Assembly (NCBI RefSeq): GCF_030866785.1
Contig: NZ_CP133018.1
Coordinates: 1,984,001 to 2,048,000 of the forward strand
Length of the DNA stretch: 64,000 nt
DNA from: Agromyces protaetiae
GTDB lineage: Bacteria > Actinomycetota > Actinomycetes > Actinomycetales > Microbacteriaceae
Direction of reading: 5' to 3'
In this document: positions 14,838 through 24,125 of the stretch, piece by piece
Numbering within the stretch: the stretch's first letter is position 1
How the letters are laid out: each line of letters begins with the position of its first letter
The notes under the pieces: generated by a model
Database searches by the model: none
Told to the model about the DNA's origin: nothing
The model's input: the letters and a program-made list of their open reading frames with translations, nothing else
Made by a program: the position numbers and the translations under genes

Positions 14838-16229
14838 TCAGACTCCGGTCTCCGCCGGGAGGCGTCCGGATGCGACGGCTCGGCGCAGCAGCTCGAAGTC
14901 GGCCTCGGCGACATCGGCGTACGCGGCCGACCATTCCGCTGTCGCCTCGGCGAATTCTTCGGATCGGCCGAGGTAGCCCACGATCGCTGCCGAGGCGGGG
15001 GACTGCCCGTGCGCCCGAGCCAGGAGCGCGGCGCACAGCGCACCGTACGAGCGGAACTGGTCGGCGTCGAGCGTGTCCGGCTCGATCGACCCCTTCATGT
15101 CGCGGAACTGCCGCCAGTAGTAGTCCACCCGATACCGGTCCGCGGAGTCACCGGCCCAGCCGCGGATCCATCCGACGAACAGGTCGGAGTTCGCCTGCAG
15201 GATCCGCTGGGCGGCGACGACGCGGTGGCCCTCGATGAAGTCGGTCATGCCGGGGCGACCGGGGATGATCGATCGCCGGCCCCCGTACGTCGTCAAGACG
15301 GACGGCGGAGCCTCCTTGGCCTGGAGGAACAGCATGTCGCCGGTGGGGCCCTCGACTGCGAGCAGGTAGCAGCGGGTGCCGACGCTGCCGACACCGACGA
15401 CCCGCAGGGCGAAGTCGACCACGCGGTACTGCTCCAGCAGGAACGCGATGTCCTCGCGCAGGGTCGCGCGGTACTGGGTAAAGAGGTCGGTGACCTCGCC
15501 CAAGGTCGCGTGGTCGACGTGGCGCAGGATGGGAGGCTGATCGACGATGCGGATGCCGCCGTCGACCGAAATCGTCGTCAGGCGCTGCAGGAGCCGCTCG
15601 GACGTGCGTGCGCGGGCCTTCTTCGCTGCTTTGCGGACCGTCCGCTCGCCTTTCTCCCCGAGGTGACGTGCGACCGAGGACGTGTCGACCCGGGTGTAGT
15701 AGCGCTCCCGCGTGGAGAGGCGGCAATAGCCCCGCAACATCTCGCGGTACCCGTCAGCGGCGGCGAAGGCCGCGTCGCGGCATCCGTCCTCGCTCAGGCC
15801 GATGTCGCGTCCGCTGAGGTACACGCTCGCGGTGAGCCGGCGCACGTCCCACTCCCACGGCGCGACGCCGGCCTCGTCGAAGTCGTTGAGGTCGAAGACG
15901 AGCGCGCGTTCGGGCGAGGCGAAGAAACCGAAGTTCGAGATGTGGGCGTCGCCGCAGGAGACGACCTCGAGGTCGGTGGTGGGTGCACGGCGCAGGTCGG
16001 CCGCCATGACGGCCGCCGTGCCGCGGTAGAACGAGAACGGCGATTGCAGCATCCGTCCCACCCGCACCGGCACGAGATCCTTCAGTCTCGACGCGTGCTG
16101 TTCCTCGAGGATGCCGAGGGGATCCCGGTCGACGGGGAGGACCAGCTCGGCCAAGCCTCGCCGCGGCAGACGCTTGCGCACCCGGCGCCCGGCTTCATTC
16201 GCGGAGGACCGTCGCTCGCCGTTGCCCAT
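14838..16229 (-). CDS. DUF2252 family protein
   Basis: The 463-residue product is a full-length DUF2252 member. The conserved blocks are RMLQSPFSFYRGTA near residue 60, GDAHISNFGFF near 90 and DLNDFDEA near 106. The Asp-His and Asp-x-Asn patterns recall aminoglycoside-kinase-like folds, to which this family has been related, but no activity is established here. It stands alone on the minus strand, convergent with the methyltransferase gene. About 180 bp of unassigned sequence (16230-16409) separate it from the AraC gene. Confidence 0.85.
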   Translation of the reverse strand: MGNGERRSSANEAGRRVRKRLPRRGLAELVLPVDRDPLGILEEQHASRLKDLVPVRVGRMLQSPFSFYRGTAAVMAADLRRAPTTDLEVVSCGDAHISNFGFFASPERALVFDLNDFDEAGVAPWEWDVRRLTASVYLSGRDIGLSEDGCRDAAFAAADGYREMLRGYCRLSTRERYYTRVDTSSVARHLGEKGERTVRKAAKKARARTSERLLQRLTTISVDGGIRIVDQPPILRHVDHATLGEVTDLFTQYRATLREDIAFLLEQYRVVDFALRVVGVGSVGTRCYLLAVEGPTGDMLFLQAKEAPPSVLTTYGGRRSIIPGRPGMTDFIEGHRVVAAQRILQANSDLFVGWIRGWAGDSADRYRVDYYWRQFRDMKGSIEPDTLDADQFRSYGALCAALLARAHGQSPASAAIVGYLGRSEEFAEATAEWSAAYADVAEADFELLRRAVASGRLPAETGV

Positions 16230-16409
16230 GTGGGCAGGCTACCGCGTGACCGAGCGCGACCGGGGGCGGATGGTCACACGTCGGCGCGGCAGAAGCCGGC
16301 GGATGGGCGATCGACGATGGCCAGAACACCACCGTCGGCGGAGACGATCGAGCGCGGAAGGCCCCATCGTCGTCACAGGCACCAACGGGCGAGGACACAG
16401 TGCTCGCGG

Positions 16410-17252
16410 TCAGTCGGGCGGTGCGTGTCGCTCCGCGGCCACCAGGCGCCGGTACTGCGAAGGCGTCAGCTCGAGCGTATGGCGGAACGCCGTGGTGAGA
16501 TGTGCATGATCCGCGTACCCCATCTCGGCGGCGATCTGTGCGATGGGGACGGCTCGGTCGCTGCCGATTCTCTCGAGCGTCTCGTGGAGGCGGTGCCGCC
16601 GGATGACCGCGAGCGGGGACACTCCGAGGTAGCGACGCGAGAGACGCTGCAGCGTTCGAGGGCTCACGCCAAGACCGTCGGCAAGCTCGTCGACCCGCGC
16701 GATGGACGTGTCGCTGTGGATCAGGTCGACCATCCTGTTGGCAAGGCGTCCGCGGGCGTCTGGGATCGGGATGCGCGCTCGTGCCCACTCGGCAACCGCG
16801 GTGACGGCCTGCTGAGGTCCGGGTTCTGGACCGGCCGTCATCGACTCGACTGCTGCACGTCCGAGTGACGGCTCCGCTCGCGGCACTTCGCCGTCCAGAT
16901 ATGGGGCCGGGTCGCCGAAGAGGGCTGGGGTGGATGCGGGTCGGAGCTGAATCCCGACCAGCCAACCCTGCCCTCGCAACTCCCGGGAGAAGAAGTTCCG
17001 GGATGGGCCCAGTACCGTGACGTGGCCACGGTCATCGACGATCAGGTTCATCGAGTGGAGCACGAGGGCCTTCGGCCGAAGCACCACTCCGGATGGCACG
17101 TCCCACCGTGGCACCCACACCCACTGCAGCCGGTCGGCGACATCGGTCGGCGGCGCGATTCGCTCGTACGGCGGAATGTCCCTGTGGAACAGCAGGCCGC
17201 GCCCGCGAGGTTGAGATCCCGAGTCGACGCTTCGTCGAAGGGAAATGGGCAT
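16410..17252 (-). CDS. AraC-family transcriptional regulator with DUF6597-like N-terminal domain
   Basis: The 280-residue product has an N-terminal sensor-like domain with FHRDIPPYERI and VLGPSRNFFSRELRGQGW and a C-terminal AraC DNA-binding domain (about 165-270). The two helix-turn-helices are VDELADGLGVSPRTLQRLSR and AEMGYADHAHLTTAFRH. The ATG at 17252 follows GGAGCG; the frame stays open to 17309 but without a better ribosome site. No divergent target is adjacent, so its regulon is unknown. Confidence 0.82.
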   Translation of the reverse strand: MPISLRRSVDSGSQPRGRGLLFHRDIPPYERIAPPTDVADRLQWVWVPRWDVPSGVVLRPKALVLHSMNLIVDDRGHVTVLGPSRNFFSRELRGQGWLVGIQLRPASTPALFGDPAPYLDGEVPRAEPSLGRAAVESMTAGPEPGPQQAVTAVAEWARARIPIPDARGRLANRMVDLIHSDTSIARVDELADGLGVSPRTLQRLSRRYLGVSPLAVIRRHRLHETLERIGSDRAVPIAQIAAEMGYADHAHLTTAFRHTLELTPSQYRRLVAAERHAPPD

Positions 17253-17446
17253 GATGACGCTCCGTCTGTGAGTCGTCCGAGCGCACGAATGAGGCCCGGG
17301 TGATGACACACGGCGAAGAGGTCGCGAGGAGCTTCGCCGCGCTAGCGGCTGAGCCAGATGACGGCAATTGCTGCAGTACCCATACGAGGGAGTGTATGGC
17401 GCCCGAACGTTCGGCCCAAAGTTCGAGCACGAGACGTCGGGGTGGG

Positions 17447-17485
17447 CCGTTTCGCCCCGGCCCGTACGGTGCCGGGGCGAAACGG
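17447..17485 (-). terminator. Perfect 15-bp stem terminator after the SnoaL-like gene
   Basis: CCGTTTCGCCCCGGC (17447-17461) is exactly complementary to 17471-17485 around a 9-nt loop. It starts 19 nt beyond the stop of the minus-strand SnoaL-like gene and lies upstream of the AraC gene, so it separates the two units. No U-run is present. Confidence 0.8.
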
Positions 17486-17503
17486 GCTCGCGCGGTCTGC
17501 AGA

Positions 17504-17854
17504 TCAGCCCGGAACGCGGTCGAGGAATCCATAGACATCTTGGATGAACCCTCGATCGTCGGCGACGACCACGTCGAAACCGATGACGATCGGCTCTTCA
17601 CCGGCGGGCCCGAGTCCCCACCGGAAGCGGGACAATCGACCGTGCGCGTCGGGCTCGCCGACACTCGTGAAGTGGAAGCCCGGAAACTGCTTCCTCACGC
17701 CATCGATGACCTGGGCGATCTCCGCGTGGCCGACCGCCTCGACGAGAGGGTCGGCGTACACCGCGCGTTCTGACCAGTGCTCCTTCAGGAGCGCTCTGCG
17801 GAGTTCCTCGTCTGCCGCATTCCACGTCGCCAGGTAGTTCTCGACCAAACGCAT
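17504..17854 (-). CDS. SnoaL/NTF2-like protein
   Basis: The 116-residue product fits the cone-shaped SnoaL-like fold: an N-terminal helix (VENYLATWNA), WSERAVYADPLVEAVGHAEI, FHFTSVGEPDAHG and a terminal strand ending FIQDVYGFLDRV. Members isomerise or hydrolyse small ligands or act as ligand-binding proteins. The ATG at 17854 follows AAAGGA by 7 nt. The divergent XRE regulator 118 bp away is probably its controller. A strong terminator follows. Confidence 0.75.
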   Translation of the reverse strand: MRLVENYLATWNAADEELRRALLKEHWSERAVYADPLVEAVGHAEIAQVIDGVRKQFPGFHFTSVGEPDAHGRLSRFRWGLGPAGEEPIVIGFDVVVADDRGFIQDVYGFLDRVPG

Positions 17855-17972
17855 TGCGCAGTCCTTTCTCATCGGCACAAGGTGTCGGAAGCATGCTGGT
17901 GCCAACAGAAGCGAGTGGTCCATTACCTCCGAGGTCATTGGATTGCAGCGCCGGCTCGGTACCCTCGACGTC

Positions 17973-18755
17973 ATGTCCGTGACCGACGACGCGCAGGTGG
18001 GCGGTCTGCTGCGCATGTGGCGGGAGCGCAGGCGCCTCAGTCAGCTCGAGCTCTCGGCACGCGCCGGAGTGTCCTCTCGTCACCTCAGCTTCTTGGAGAC
18101 GGGTCGCTCGCGACCTACGCCACAGATGATCGACCGACTCGCGACACAGCTCGACGTGCCATTGAGAGAGAGGAACCAGTTACTGCTCTCCGCGGGCTTC
18201 GCGCCGGCGCACCCCGAGCGGTCGATACGTTCCCCTGAGCTCTATGCGGTGAGTGTTGCGTTCCAGCGGATCCTCGACGCCCATATGCCATTCCCGGCGC
18301 TCGTTCTGGACCGCTGGTGGAACATCGTCGACCGCAATCCTGCGACTGATGTCGTGCTGCGGGGCTGCGCGTCTCACCTCCTGGAGCCACCTGTCAACGC
18401 CGTCCTGGTCACGCTGCACCCTGAGGGGCTTGCCCCGCGCATCCGCAATCTCGCGCAATGGCGTACTCACCTGCTCGGGCAGGTTCGTTCGCGTGCCGAG
18501 CACACCGGCGATGCGCGACTGCACCAACTTGTGCGCGACGCATCAGCCCTCGGAGAAGTCGAGGAGAGCGCTGGCAGCGCCACCGATGTCGTGTTGCCGC
18601 TCGAGCTCGATCGAGGTGGTGACATCCTGCGGCTCTTCAGCATCGCTGCCGCTCTTCAGTCTGCTACGGACATCACCATCGACGAGCTCCATATCGAGGC
18701 GTTCTACCCCGCGGATCAGGCGACGGCTGCATGGTTCGGACGACTGGGCAGCTGA
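17973..18755 (+). CDS. XRE-family regulator with MmyB-like ligand domain
   Basis: The 260-residue product has an N-terminal lambda-repressor-like HTH (residues 8-65, LSQLELSARAGVSSRHLSFLE). A MmyB-like (PAS-type) domain follows, with PALVLDRWWNIVDRNPA and a LHPEGLAPRIRNLAQWR segment. Such regulators typically sit next to a single divergent oxidoreductase or SnoaL gene and control it, as here. A TACCCT -10 hexamer (17960-17965) ends 7 nt before the ATG, so the mRNA is probably leaderless. Confidence 0.85.
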   Translation: MSVTDDAQVGGLLRMWRERRRLSQLELSARAGVSSRHLSFLETGRSRPTPQMIDRLATQLDVPLRERNQLLLSAGFAPAHPERSIRSPELYAVSVAFQRILDAHMPFPALVLDRWWNIVDRNPATDVVLRGCASHLLEPPVNAVLVTLHPEGLAPRIRNLAQWRTHLLGQVRSRAEHTGDARLHQLVRDASALGEVEESAGSATDVVLPLELDRGGDILRLFSIAAALQSATDITIDELHIEAFYPADQATAAWFGRLGS

Positions 18756-18853
18756 GATTCCCGCTGCGAGCACCGCCGGCCGCCGGGGACGTGGTGGGAG
18801 CCTGGTCGCAAATATGCAAGACCGCCAGTTTCGGCGACCGTACCGTCGGGCAC

Positions 18854-19363
18854 ATGACTCTGCGCGAATCTCGGCCGCCGCTCTCCGAAGCCCGCACCGA
18901 CCCCGCTCTTCCGAACGGGTTCACCAGCGTGACCCCCTTCATCACGGTCGCCCGAGCTCGAGACGCGATCGAGTTCTATCGACACGTGTTCGGCGTCCGC
19001 GTCGTCGACGTGACCGAGGTCGATGGGAAGGTGGTGCACGCAGAACTGGAGTTCCCGAGTGGCCGACTCCAACTCGGCGAACCCAACGACGTCTACGGCC
19101 TGGTGGCGGCCGGAACCGACGGGGACTGCTATTCGCTCGGCCACTACTGCGCCGATGTCGATGCGGTCGCGGCACGCGCCGTGGCGGCCGGCGCGGCGAT
19201 TCGCGAACCCATCACCGATTTCGTCACGGGTGACCGATACTGCAGCCTGCGAGACCCCTTCGGGGTCAGGTGGTCGGTCATGACGCGGATCGAGGAGATC
19301 CCAGAGGCCGAAGGGGCGCGTCGTGTGGCGGAATGGGCACACACGCAACAGGCGACCACGTGA
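18854..19363 (+). CDS. VOC superfamily protein (glyoxalase/PhnB-like)
   Basis: The 169-residue product has the paired beta-alpha-beta-beta-beta modules of the vicinal oxygen chelate fold. It includes TPFITVARARDAIEFYRHVFG, HAELEFPSGRLQLGE, and a late segment reading RDPFGVRWSVMTRIEE, close to the PhnB-like group. The ATG at 18854 lies 7 nt after a TACCGT hexamer, suggesting a leaderless start. The cyclase-like gene overlaps its stop by 4 bp and two further genes follow, so this is the first of a four-gene unit. Confidence 0.8.
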   Translation: MTLRESRPPLSEARTDPALPNGFTSVTPFITVARARDAIEFYRHVFGVRVVDVTEVDGKVVHAELEFPSGRLQLGEPNDVYGLVAAGTDGDCYSLGHYCADVDAVAARAVAAGAAIREPITDFVTGDRYCSLRDPFGVRWSVMTRIEEIPEAEGARRVAEWAHTQQATT

Positions 19364-20283
19364 GCACGCGAAGTTCGGCCTCGGTTCCGGGTCCGGCCCC
19401 GAACGCGGGGATCGATGAGGCGGCGAAGCAGCAGTACCGCGCACACTTCGATGCTCGTGTTCGCTTCGGGAACGGTGGGCGGCTCGACGCGTACGGATTC
19501 CGGCTGGATGTTCCCTCGGAGGCGACGCCACGGGACCGAATCGGTCAGCTGTTCATCCGTCATCTGGGCCTGTCGATGGTCGAGTCCGTCGAGCTCTCCG
19601 ATCTGGTCATCGTCGAGGAAGCGCACAAGGGCAGTCGAGGCGTCGAGGATTCGGCTCGCCCGCCATCGCTGGTCGACCTGAGCCACGCTGTCCCGTGGGA
19701 GGCGCTCGGATCCCCGAGCCGGCACGATCACAGCGCCCTGTCTGCGTGGCGTGTTGACACGGCCACGCGTCCTCCTACGTCCATCGTCGTCGGGGACGGC
19801 CGCTCGGGCGTCGGCGACGACCTCGAGCACACGTCGCTCGTCAAGTTGGCAGCGATCCAGGGTGAGGTGTTCCATCTCACCGATCTGAAGAGCCGATCCA
19901 TCCCGCCGGGCGTCTTCTACGAACGCGAGGTCGCCGGACGCGCCGTCCTTCTCGACACCGGATGGAGCCCGCGCTTCGGAACGCCGCTGTACTGTGAACC
20001 CGCTCCATTCCTCAGCCGTGAGGCCGCCGACTACCTCATCTGCGAGGGCGTCACCATGGTCGGCATCGACACGTCCGGTCTCGACGACTCCGCCGCTCGC
20101 CGGGAGGCGAAGGCGATGGTGCGCACAACTCTGCTCCAAGCCGGTGTGGTTCTGCTCGAGAACGTGACCAATGTCGACCTGCTGCCAGCCTCCGGTTCAC
20201 GCATCGTCGCGGCGCCCCCGGCGTTGGCAGGGATGCACACATGTCCCGTCAGGGCATTCGCCCTCGTGGGTGAGGGAGCGTGA
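19360..20283 (+). CDS. Cyclase-family (kynurenine formamidase-like) protein lacking the usual metal-binding motif
   Basis: The 307-residue product resembles the Cyclase (PF04199) fold: VDLSHAVPW near residue 103, AVLLDTGWSPRFGTP, VTMVGIDTSGLDD and a C-terminal AGVVLLENVTN segment are all in family order. Where the family has HxGTHxDxPxH, this protein has only a TATRPPTSIVVGDGRSG stretch without the histidines. It may have lost metal-dependent hydrolysis or use another site. The GTG start overlaps the VOC gene (GTGA) and its stop overlaps the GNAT gene (GTGA). Confidence 0.7.
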   Translation: MSTRSSASVPGPAPNAGIDEAAKQQYRAHFDARVRFGNGGRLDAYGFRLDVPSEATPRDRIGQLFIRHLGLSMVESVELSDLVIVEEAHKGSRGVEDSARPPSLVDLSHAVPWEALGSPSRHDHSALSAWRVDTATRPPTSIVVGDGRSGVGDDLEHTSLVKLAAIQGEVFHLTDLKSRSIPPGVFYEREVAGRAVLLDTGWSPRFGTPLYCEPAPFLSREAADYLICEGVTMVGIDTSGLDDSAARREAKAMVRTTLLQAGVVLLENVTNVDLLPASGSRIVAAPPALAGMHTCPVRAFALVGEGA

Positions 20284-20792
20284 ACGGGAGGGAAGCCATC
20301 GGGGCAGGTGCTCGTGAGCGCCGAGTCGTCCGATCAGTCGAACCCGGCGATCGCCCTCGATGGACGCAGCTGTTCGAACAGTACCGATCGATCGAGGGCG
20401 CACCTGCTGACGATGCCGTCGCGTCTCGCGTCTGGTCGTGGATCACCGGGTCTGGCGGCCCACTCGAAGGGGTCGTCGTCGAGACGGACGACGACACCGG
20501 CGCAGGCGGCTTGGCCGGCTTCTGCCTGTACCGCGAATTCGCGCGCCCCGCGAGCGGCACGATGGGCATCTACCTCGACGATCTCTACGTTGCGGTCGAG
20601 CATCGCGGACAGGGATACGCGAGGCAGATGATTCACGCTGTTCACGACATCGCGATCCATCGCCGGTGCAGTCTGGTGCGGTGGATCGTCGACCCCGCGA
20701 ACACCACGGCCTACCGCCTCTATGAGCGGATCGCCGACCCGAAGGCGTGGGTCACGTTCGAGATCGACGGCGGCGAAGCCGGGCGCGGCTGA
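20280..20792 (+). CDS. GNAT-family N-acetyltransferase
   Basis: The 170-residue product has the GNAT core: a LDDLYVAVEHRGQGYARQMI acetyl-CoA-binding motif (V/I-x-x-x-x-RGxGxA, near residues 100-116) and a late NTTAYRLYERIA helix. The GTG start overlaps the stop of the cyclase-like gene by 4 bp, so translation is coupled. The acceptor substrate is unknown. Confidence 0.85.
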   Translation: MNGREAIGAGARERRVVRSVEPGDRPRWTQLFEQYRSIEGAPADDAVASRVWSWITGSGGPLEGVVVETDDDTGAGGLAGFCLYREFARPASGTMGIYLDDLYVAVEHRGQGYARQMIHAVHDIAIHRRCSLVRWIVDPANTTAYRLYERIADPKAWVTFEIDGGEAGRG

Positions 20793-20797
20793 GCGGC

Positions 20798-21706
20798 GTG
20801 GAACGTCGCCCCTCGTTCCGAGTGCCCGCCCCACGGCTCGCCGGCTTCGGGAAGATCGCGCTTGCAGGAGTGCTGTGGGGCACGGCCCCGATCGCCTTCG
20901 AGATCGTTCGCGACGAGACAGCGGCCAGCGCCTACGCGGTGAGCGCGGCGCGGATGACCATCGCCGCGGTCGCGCTCCTCGCGGTGATGGCGGTCACGAG
21001 AGGACGTGCTCCAGCGCTCGGCCTTCTGCGCGTTCGGCCATGGATGGTGGTCGGGATGGGTGTGGGCGTGGCGGTCTACCAGACGACCTGGTTCGCTGCC
21101 ATGACCTATGTCGGCGTCAGTGTGGCGACCGTGGTCTGTTTGGGCGCGGCGCCGCTGCTCGTGATCGTCTGGGAGGCGGTCCGCGATCCGCGAGGGGTGA
21201 CGTTGGCGAGCATGCTGACCCTGCTCATCGGTGTGCTGGGGCTTGTACTCGTGTGCGTCCCGGGCGCCGAGGTGTCGACCGAGACGTCGTGGATCGGCAT
21301 GGCACTGGCGTCTGTGTCTGCCGTGACGTTCGCCACGTGCATGGTCGTGGGTCGCAGCCTCGCACTGGCTGGGGAGCCACGCGCGCTGACCACGGTGACC
21401 ACCGTGGTTTCAGCGCTGACACTTCTTCCGTTCCTCTTCGTCTCCGGCACGGAACGGATCTCACCCGGAGCTGCGCTCGCGCTGACGTATCTCGGTGTCG
21501 TGACGCTCGCCGTCGGCTACCTGCTGTTGTATTCAGGCCTGCAGACGGTACGAACGAGTTCCGCGACGCTCGCCGCGTTGCTCGAGCCGGCGACGGCGAC
21601 CGTGCTCGCCGTCTGGCTCCTGGGCGAGGTCCTGACGGGGCCTGAGGTCGCGGGCGTCGCACTGATCCTGGTCGCTCTGGTCGTTGCGGGCTCGCGAGAC
21701 GAGTGA
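20798..21706 (+). CDS. EamA/DMT-family transporter
   Basis: The 302-residue product is almost entirely hydrophobic, with about ten predicted transmembrane helices in two EamA repeats (roughly 15-140 and 155-295). The second ends in LLEPATATVLAVWLLGE, the conserved helix of this family. Members export amino acids or metabolites. The GTG at 20798, 5 nt after the previous stop, is chosen over a start inside the GNAT gene. With the VOC, cyclase-like and GNAT genes it may form a small-molecule modification and export unit. Confidence 0.83.
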   Translation: MERRPSFRVPAPRLAGFGKIALAGVLWGTAPIAFEIVRDETAASAYAVSAARMTIAAVALLAVMAVTRGRAPALGLLRVRPWMVVGMGVGVAVYQTTWFAAMTYVGVSVATVVCLGAAPLLVIVWEAVRDPRGVTLASMLTLLIGVLGLVLVCVPGAEVSTETSWIGMALASVSAVTFATCMVVGRSLALAGEPRALTTVTTVVSALTLLPFLFVSGTERISPGAALALTYLGVVTLAVGYLLLYSGLQTVRTSSATLAALLEPATATVLAVWLLGEVLTGPEVAGVALILVALVVAGSRDE

Positions 21707-21747
21707 GCACGCCCGCGCCAGACTGGGGCGGACGAGCGCCCCCACCC

Positions 21748-22119
21748 TCATTCCTCGGCGGCGGTCTGCTGATAGGCCGCGAGTCGCAGCTCGCCGTGCT
21801 CTCGGCGGTAGGCGCTGGTCATGATCGCGGTGAAGGGAGGTTGCCCCTTGCGTGATGCCGACCCGGCGTAGATCAGGAGCGCGGCATCCGGACCGAGGCT
21901 GAGCACTCGCGGATCGCGTATCTCGTACGAATCCCAGCTCTCTGCTGCGTCCAGTGCCTCGGCGGAGGCTTCGCGATCCAGCGTCATGCCGTTCACGAGG
22001 ATCATGGTGCCGTCCTCGCTCATCACCCGCCGGTAATAGGCGCCGCCGCGGCCCTCGCAGAGCGCCTGCCACCCGGCGTGTTCGAGTTCGAGCAGCGCGT
22101 GGAGTCCGATGTCGGTCAT
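21748..22119 (-). CDS. DUF4440 (SnoaL/NTF2-like) protein
   Basis: The 123-residue product matches the DUF4440 pattern: LLELEHAGWQALCEGRGGAY, then YRRVMSEDGTMILVNGMTLDR and a C-terminal strand pair with YRREHGELRLAAYQQT. Function is unknown; these proteins are often stress-linked ligand binders. It is followed on the same strand by no gene, and the aldo-keto reductase gene lies 31 bp upstream, so the two may be co-transcribed. Confidence 0.75.
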   Translation of the reverse strand: MTDIGLHALLELEHAGWQALCEGRGGAYYRRVMSEDGTMILVNGMTLDREASAEALDAAESWDSYEIRDPRVLSLGPDAALLIYAGSASRKGQPPFTAIMTSAYRREHGELRLAAYQQTAAEE

Positions 22120-22150
22120 CTCGGTTCCCTTTCAGATGTGTGGCAATGGA

Positions 22151-23221
22151 TCATGCGCGCTCGGACGGCCGAGCTGCCGAGCTCGATGACCGCGTGCCTG
22201 CCGCATCCTCGTGGGTCCGCGTGGTGGGAACATCGTCACGGATGAGGCCACGCACGCGAAGTTCGTCCCAGAGCGCCTGTGGCACAGGTTCCACATAGTG
22301 AGCCGCGCTCCGCGCGACGTGCTCGGGACGGTCCGCGCCCACAACCGTGCCGACGACGGTCGGATGAAAGCCGGGGAACTGGAGTGCGGCCGTCGACAAT
22401 GCCGTCCCGTGGCGCGAGCATACTTCGGCGATCGCCTCGCATCGTTCGATCTCGTCGGGGGTCGGGGAGCGGTAGTTATAGGTCGCGTGAGGTATCGCCC
22501 CAGTCGCGTACAGTCCGGAGTTGAAGACACCGGCTGCCACGACACCGATGCCCTGCTCGTGGCACAGCGCCATGTCATCGTCGATGGAATCGTGCTCCGC
22601 GATCGTGTAGCGGAGCGCGAACAGCATGAGGTCGAGGTCCGCGAGCTGCAGGAGCCGGCGAATCATCCCGCGCTCGTTCACGCCCGCGCCGAATGCCGCG
22701 ATGGCGCCTTCGGCGCGGAGCTCCTCCAGTGCGCGGAAGCCTCCATGTATGAGTTGCATGATGCCCGCTTCGACAGCGGCGGGGCTGCCGAGGTTCGGCT
22801 CGTCCAGGTCGTGGATGTAGAGGATGTCGACCCGTTCCAGCCCGAGCCGCTGAAGACTGTCTTCATGCGACCGCATGATGCCGTCGTACGAGTAGTCGAC
22901 ATGGTGGTCGAACCTGAGCCCGCCGCGCCATGGGAGTGCGGTGCGCCCGCGCGGGCGAGTGAGTACGCGACCCACCTTCGTGGATACGACGAAGTCGTCT
23001 CGGTGTTTGTCCCGGAGGAACTGACCGACGCGAAGCTCGCTCAGCCCGAGTCCGTACCAGGGGGAGGTGTCGAAGTACCGTGTGCCGGTGTTCCACGCAG
23101 CCTCGAGGGTCAGGAGCGCGTCCTCCGGTGTGACCTTGCGAAACAGCTCGCCGAGAGCGGATGCTCCGAATCCCACGCCCTGGGTGAGCGGTGTCAGTTC
23201 CACCGGAAGCGCTGGACTCAT
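22151..23221 (-). CDS. Aldo/keto reductase (L-fucose/D-threo-aldose dehydrogenase type)
   Basis: The 356-residue TIM-barrel oxidoreductase has the catalytic Asp and Tyr in FDTSPWYGLG (near residues 50-60), Lys in VVSTKVGRVL and a HDLD motif in ILYIHDLDEPN. These are features of the branch that includes L-fucose, L-galactose and pyridoxal 4-dehydrogenases. It should oxidise a sugar or aldehyde with NAD(P). The last 30 residues are serine- and alanine-rich and variable. A DUF4440 gene follows after 31 bp. Confidence 0.85.
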   Translation of the reverse strand: MSPALPVELTPLTQGVGFGASALGELFRKVTPEDALLTLEAAWNTGTRYFDTSPWYGLGLSELRVGQFLRDKHRDDFVVSTKVGRVLTRPRGRTALPWRGGLRFDHHVDYSYDGIMRSHEDSLQRLGLERVDILYIHDLDEPNLGSPAAVEAGIMQLIHGGFRALEELRAEGAIAAFGAGVNERGMIRRLLQLADLDLMLFALRYTIAEHDSIDDDMALCHEQGIGVVAAGVFNSGLYATGAIPHATYNYRSPTPDEIERCEAIAEVCSRHGTALSTAALQFPGFHPTVVGTVVGADRPEHVARSAAHYVEPVPQALWDELRVRGLIRDDVPTTRTHEDAAGTRSSSSAARPSERA

Positions 23222-23501
23222 CGCGACAGTCCGGCGCCGGCAGCTCGGTCTCCGAGGATGGATGGGCGAGATTCGCGGGACGTCATGTCACCGACGTTAC
23301 GGAGACCGAGACGTGCGGTCTTGGACATTAACGACGCAGATCTGCGCCGGTGCGCGAGCCCCAATCGGGAGCAACAGATGGCCCATCTCGGCTGAATGTC
23401 ACGCAGATAGGTATGATCACCAGTGACACGGATGGGAGTGTCCATGGCCAGGCAGTCTCCCGCGGACGTACAGCCGCTGGGCGCGTCGTGAGCGGCGCGT
23501 C

Positions 23502-23933
23502 GTGAGCAGCGCGTTGTCCGCTCGCCTCGCCGCCGTCGTCGAGGCGCTGCCACTCCGGCCCGGGCTCCGGGTGCTGGAGGTCGGCGGCGCGCCCGGTGCT
23601 GCCGCGAAAGCGGTCGCACGGCGGATCGGCGACGGGCACATCCTGGTCATCGACCGATCGGCCAAGGGCGTCGCGCAGGTCGAGCGGAACGCCGCCGAGG
23701 AGATTGCGGCGGGTCGGCTGAGCGTGCGGCAGGTCGCGGTCGAGACGTTCGAGCTTCAGGCTGGAGAGGCGCCGTTCGATCTCGCCTTCGCCGTTCGTGT
23801 CGGTGCGCTCGACGGGCGGCATCCCGACGCCGGTGTCGAGGCGCTGCGACATCTCGCCGCCGCGCTGACGCCCGCGGGGCGTCTCCTGATCGACGGCGGC
23901 GACCCGCTTCGCGAGGTCGCCCTCGTCCGCTGA
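23502..23933 (+). CDS. Small SAM-dependent methyltransferase-like protein
   Basis: The 143-residue product has methyltransferase motif I (RVLEVGGAPGAAAKAVA), the acidic end of strand 2 (ILVIDRSAK) and a motif IV-like strand (FDLAFAVRVG). It is short, ending soon after strand 5, so the substrate-binding half is minimal or missing. GTG starts at 23502. It stands alone; the 280 bp upstream (23222-23501) contain no gene I could support. Confidence 0.7.
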   Translation: MSSALSARLAAVVEALPLRPGLRVLEVGGAPGAAAKAVARRIGDGHILVIDRSAKGVAQVERNAAEEIAAGRLSVRQVAVETFELQAGEAPFDLAFAVRVGALDGRHPDAGVEALRHLAAALTPAGRLLIDGGDPLREVALVR

Positions 23934-24125
23934 GCCGATTGCCACGGCAGAACCGACTTCTATGCGTGACGCACGTGGGCTCGCCCCGCCGGGTCGCGAG
24001 CTGGCGCCCGACATCGCGCGAGGCGTCGCCCTGTGCTTCATCGGCCGAGCAGCTGCTCCGCTGGTTCGCCGACCGGTCTCCAGGGCGGGTCCGAGTCTCG
24101 CCGTGAGCACCGTTACGCTGGCCGC

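Noticed and set aside
14838..16868. Plus-strand open frame of about 620 codons opposite the DUF2252 gene
   Set aside because: It is antisense to conserved DUF2252 and AraC sequences and lacks domains.
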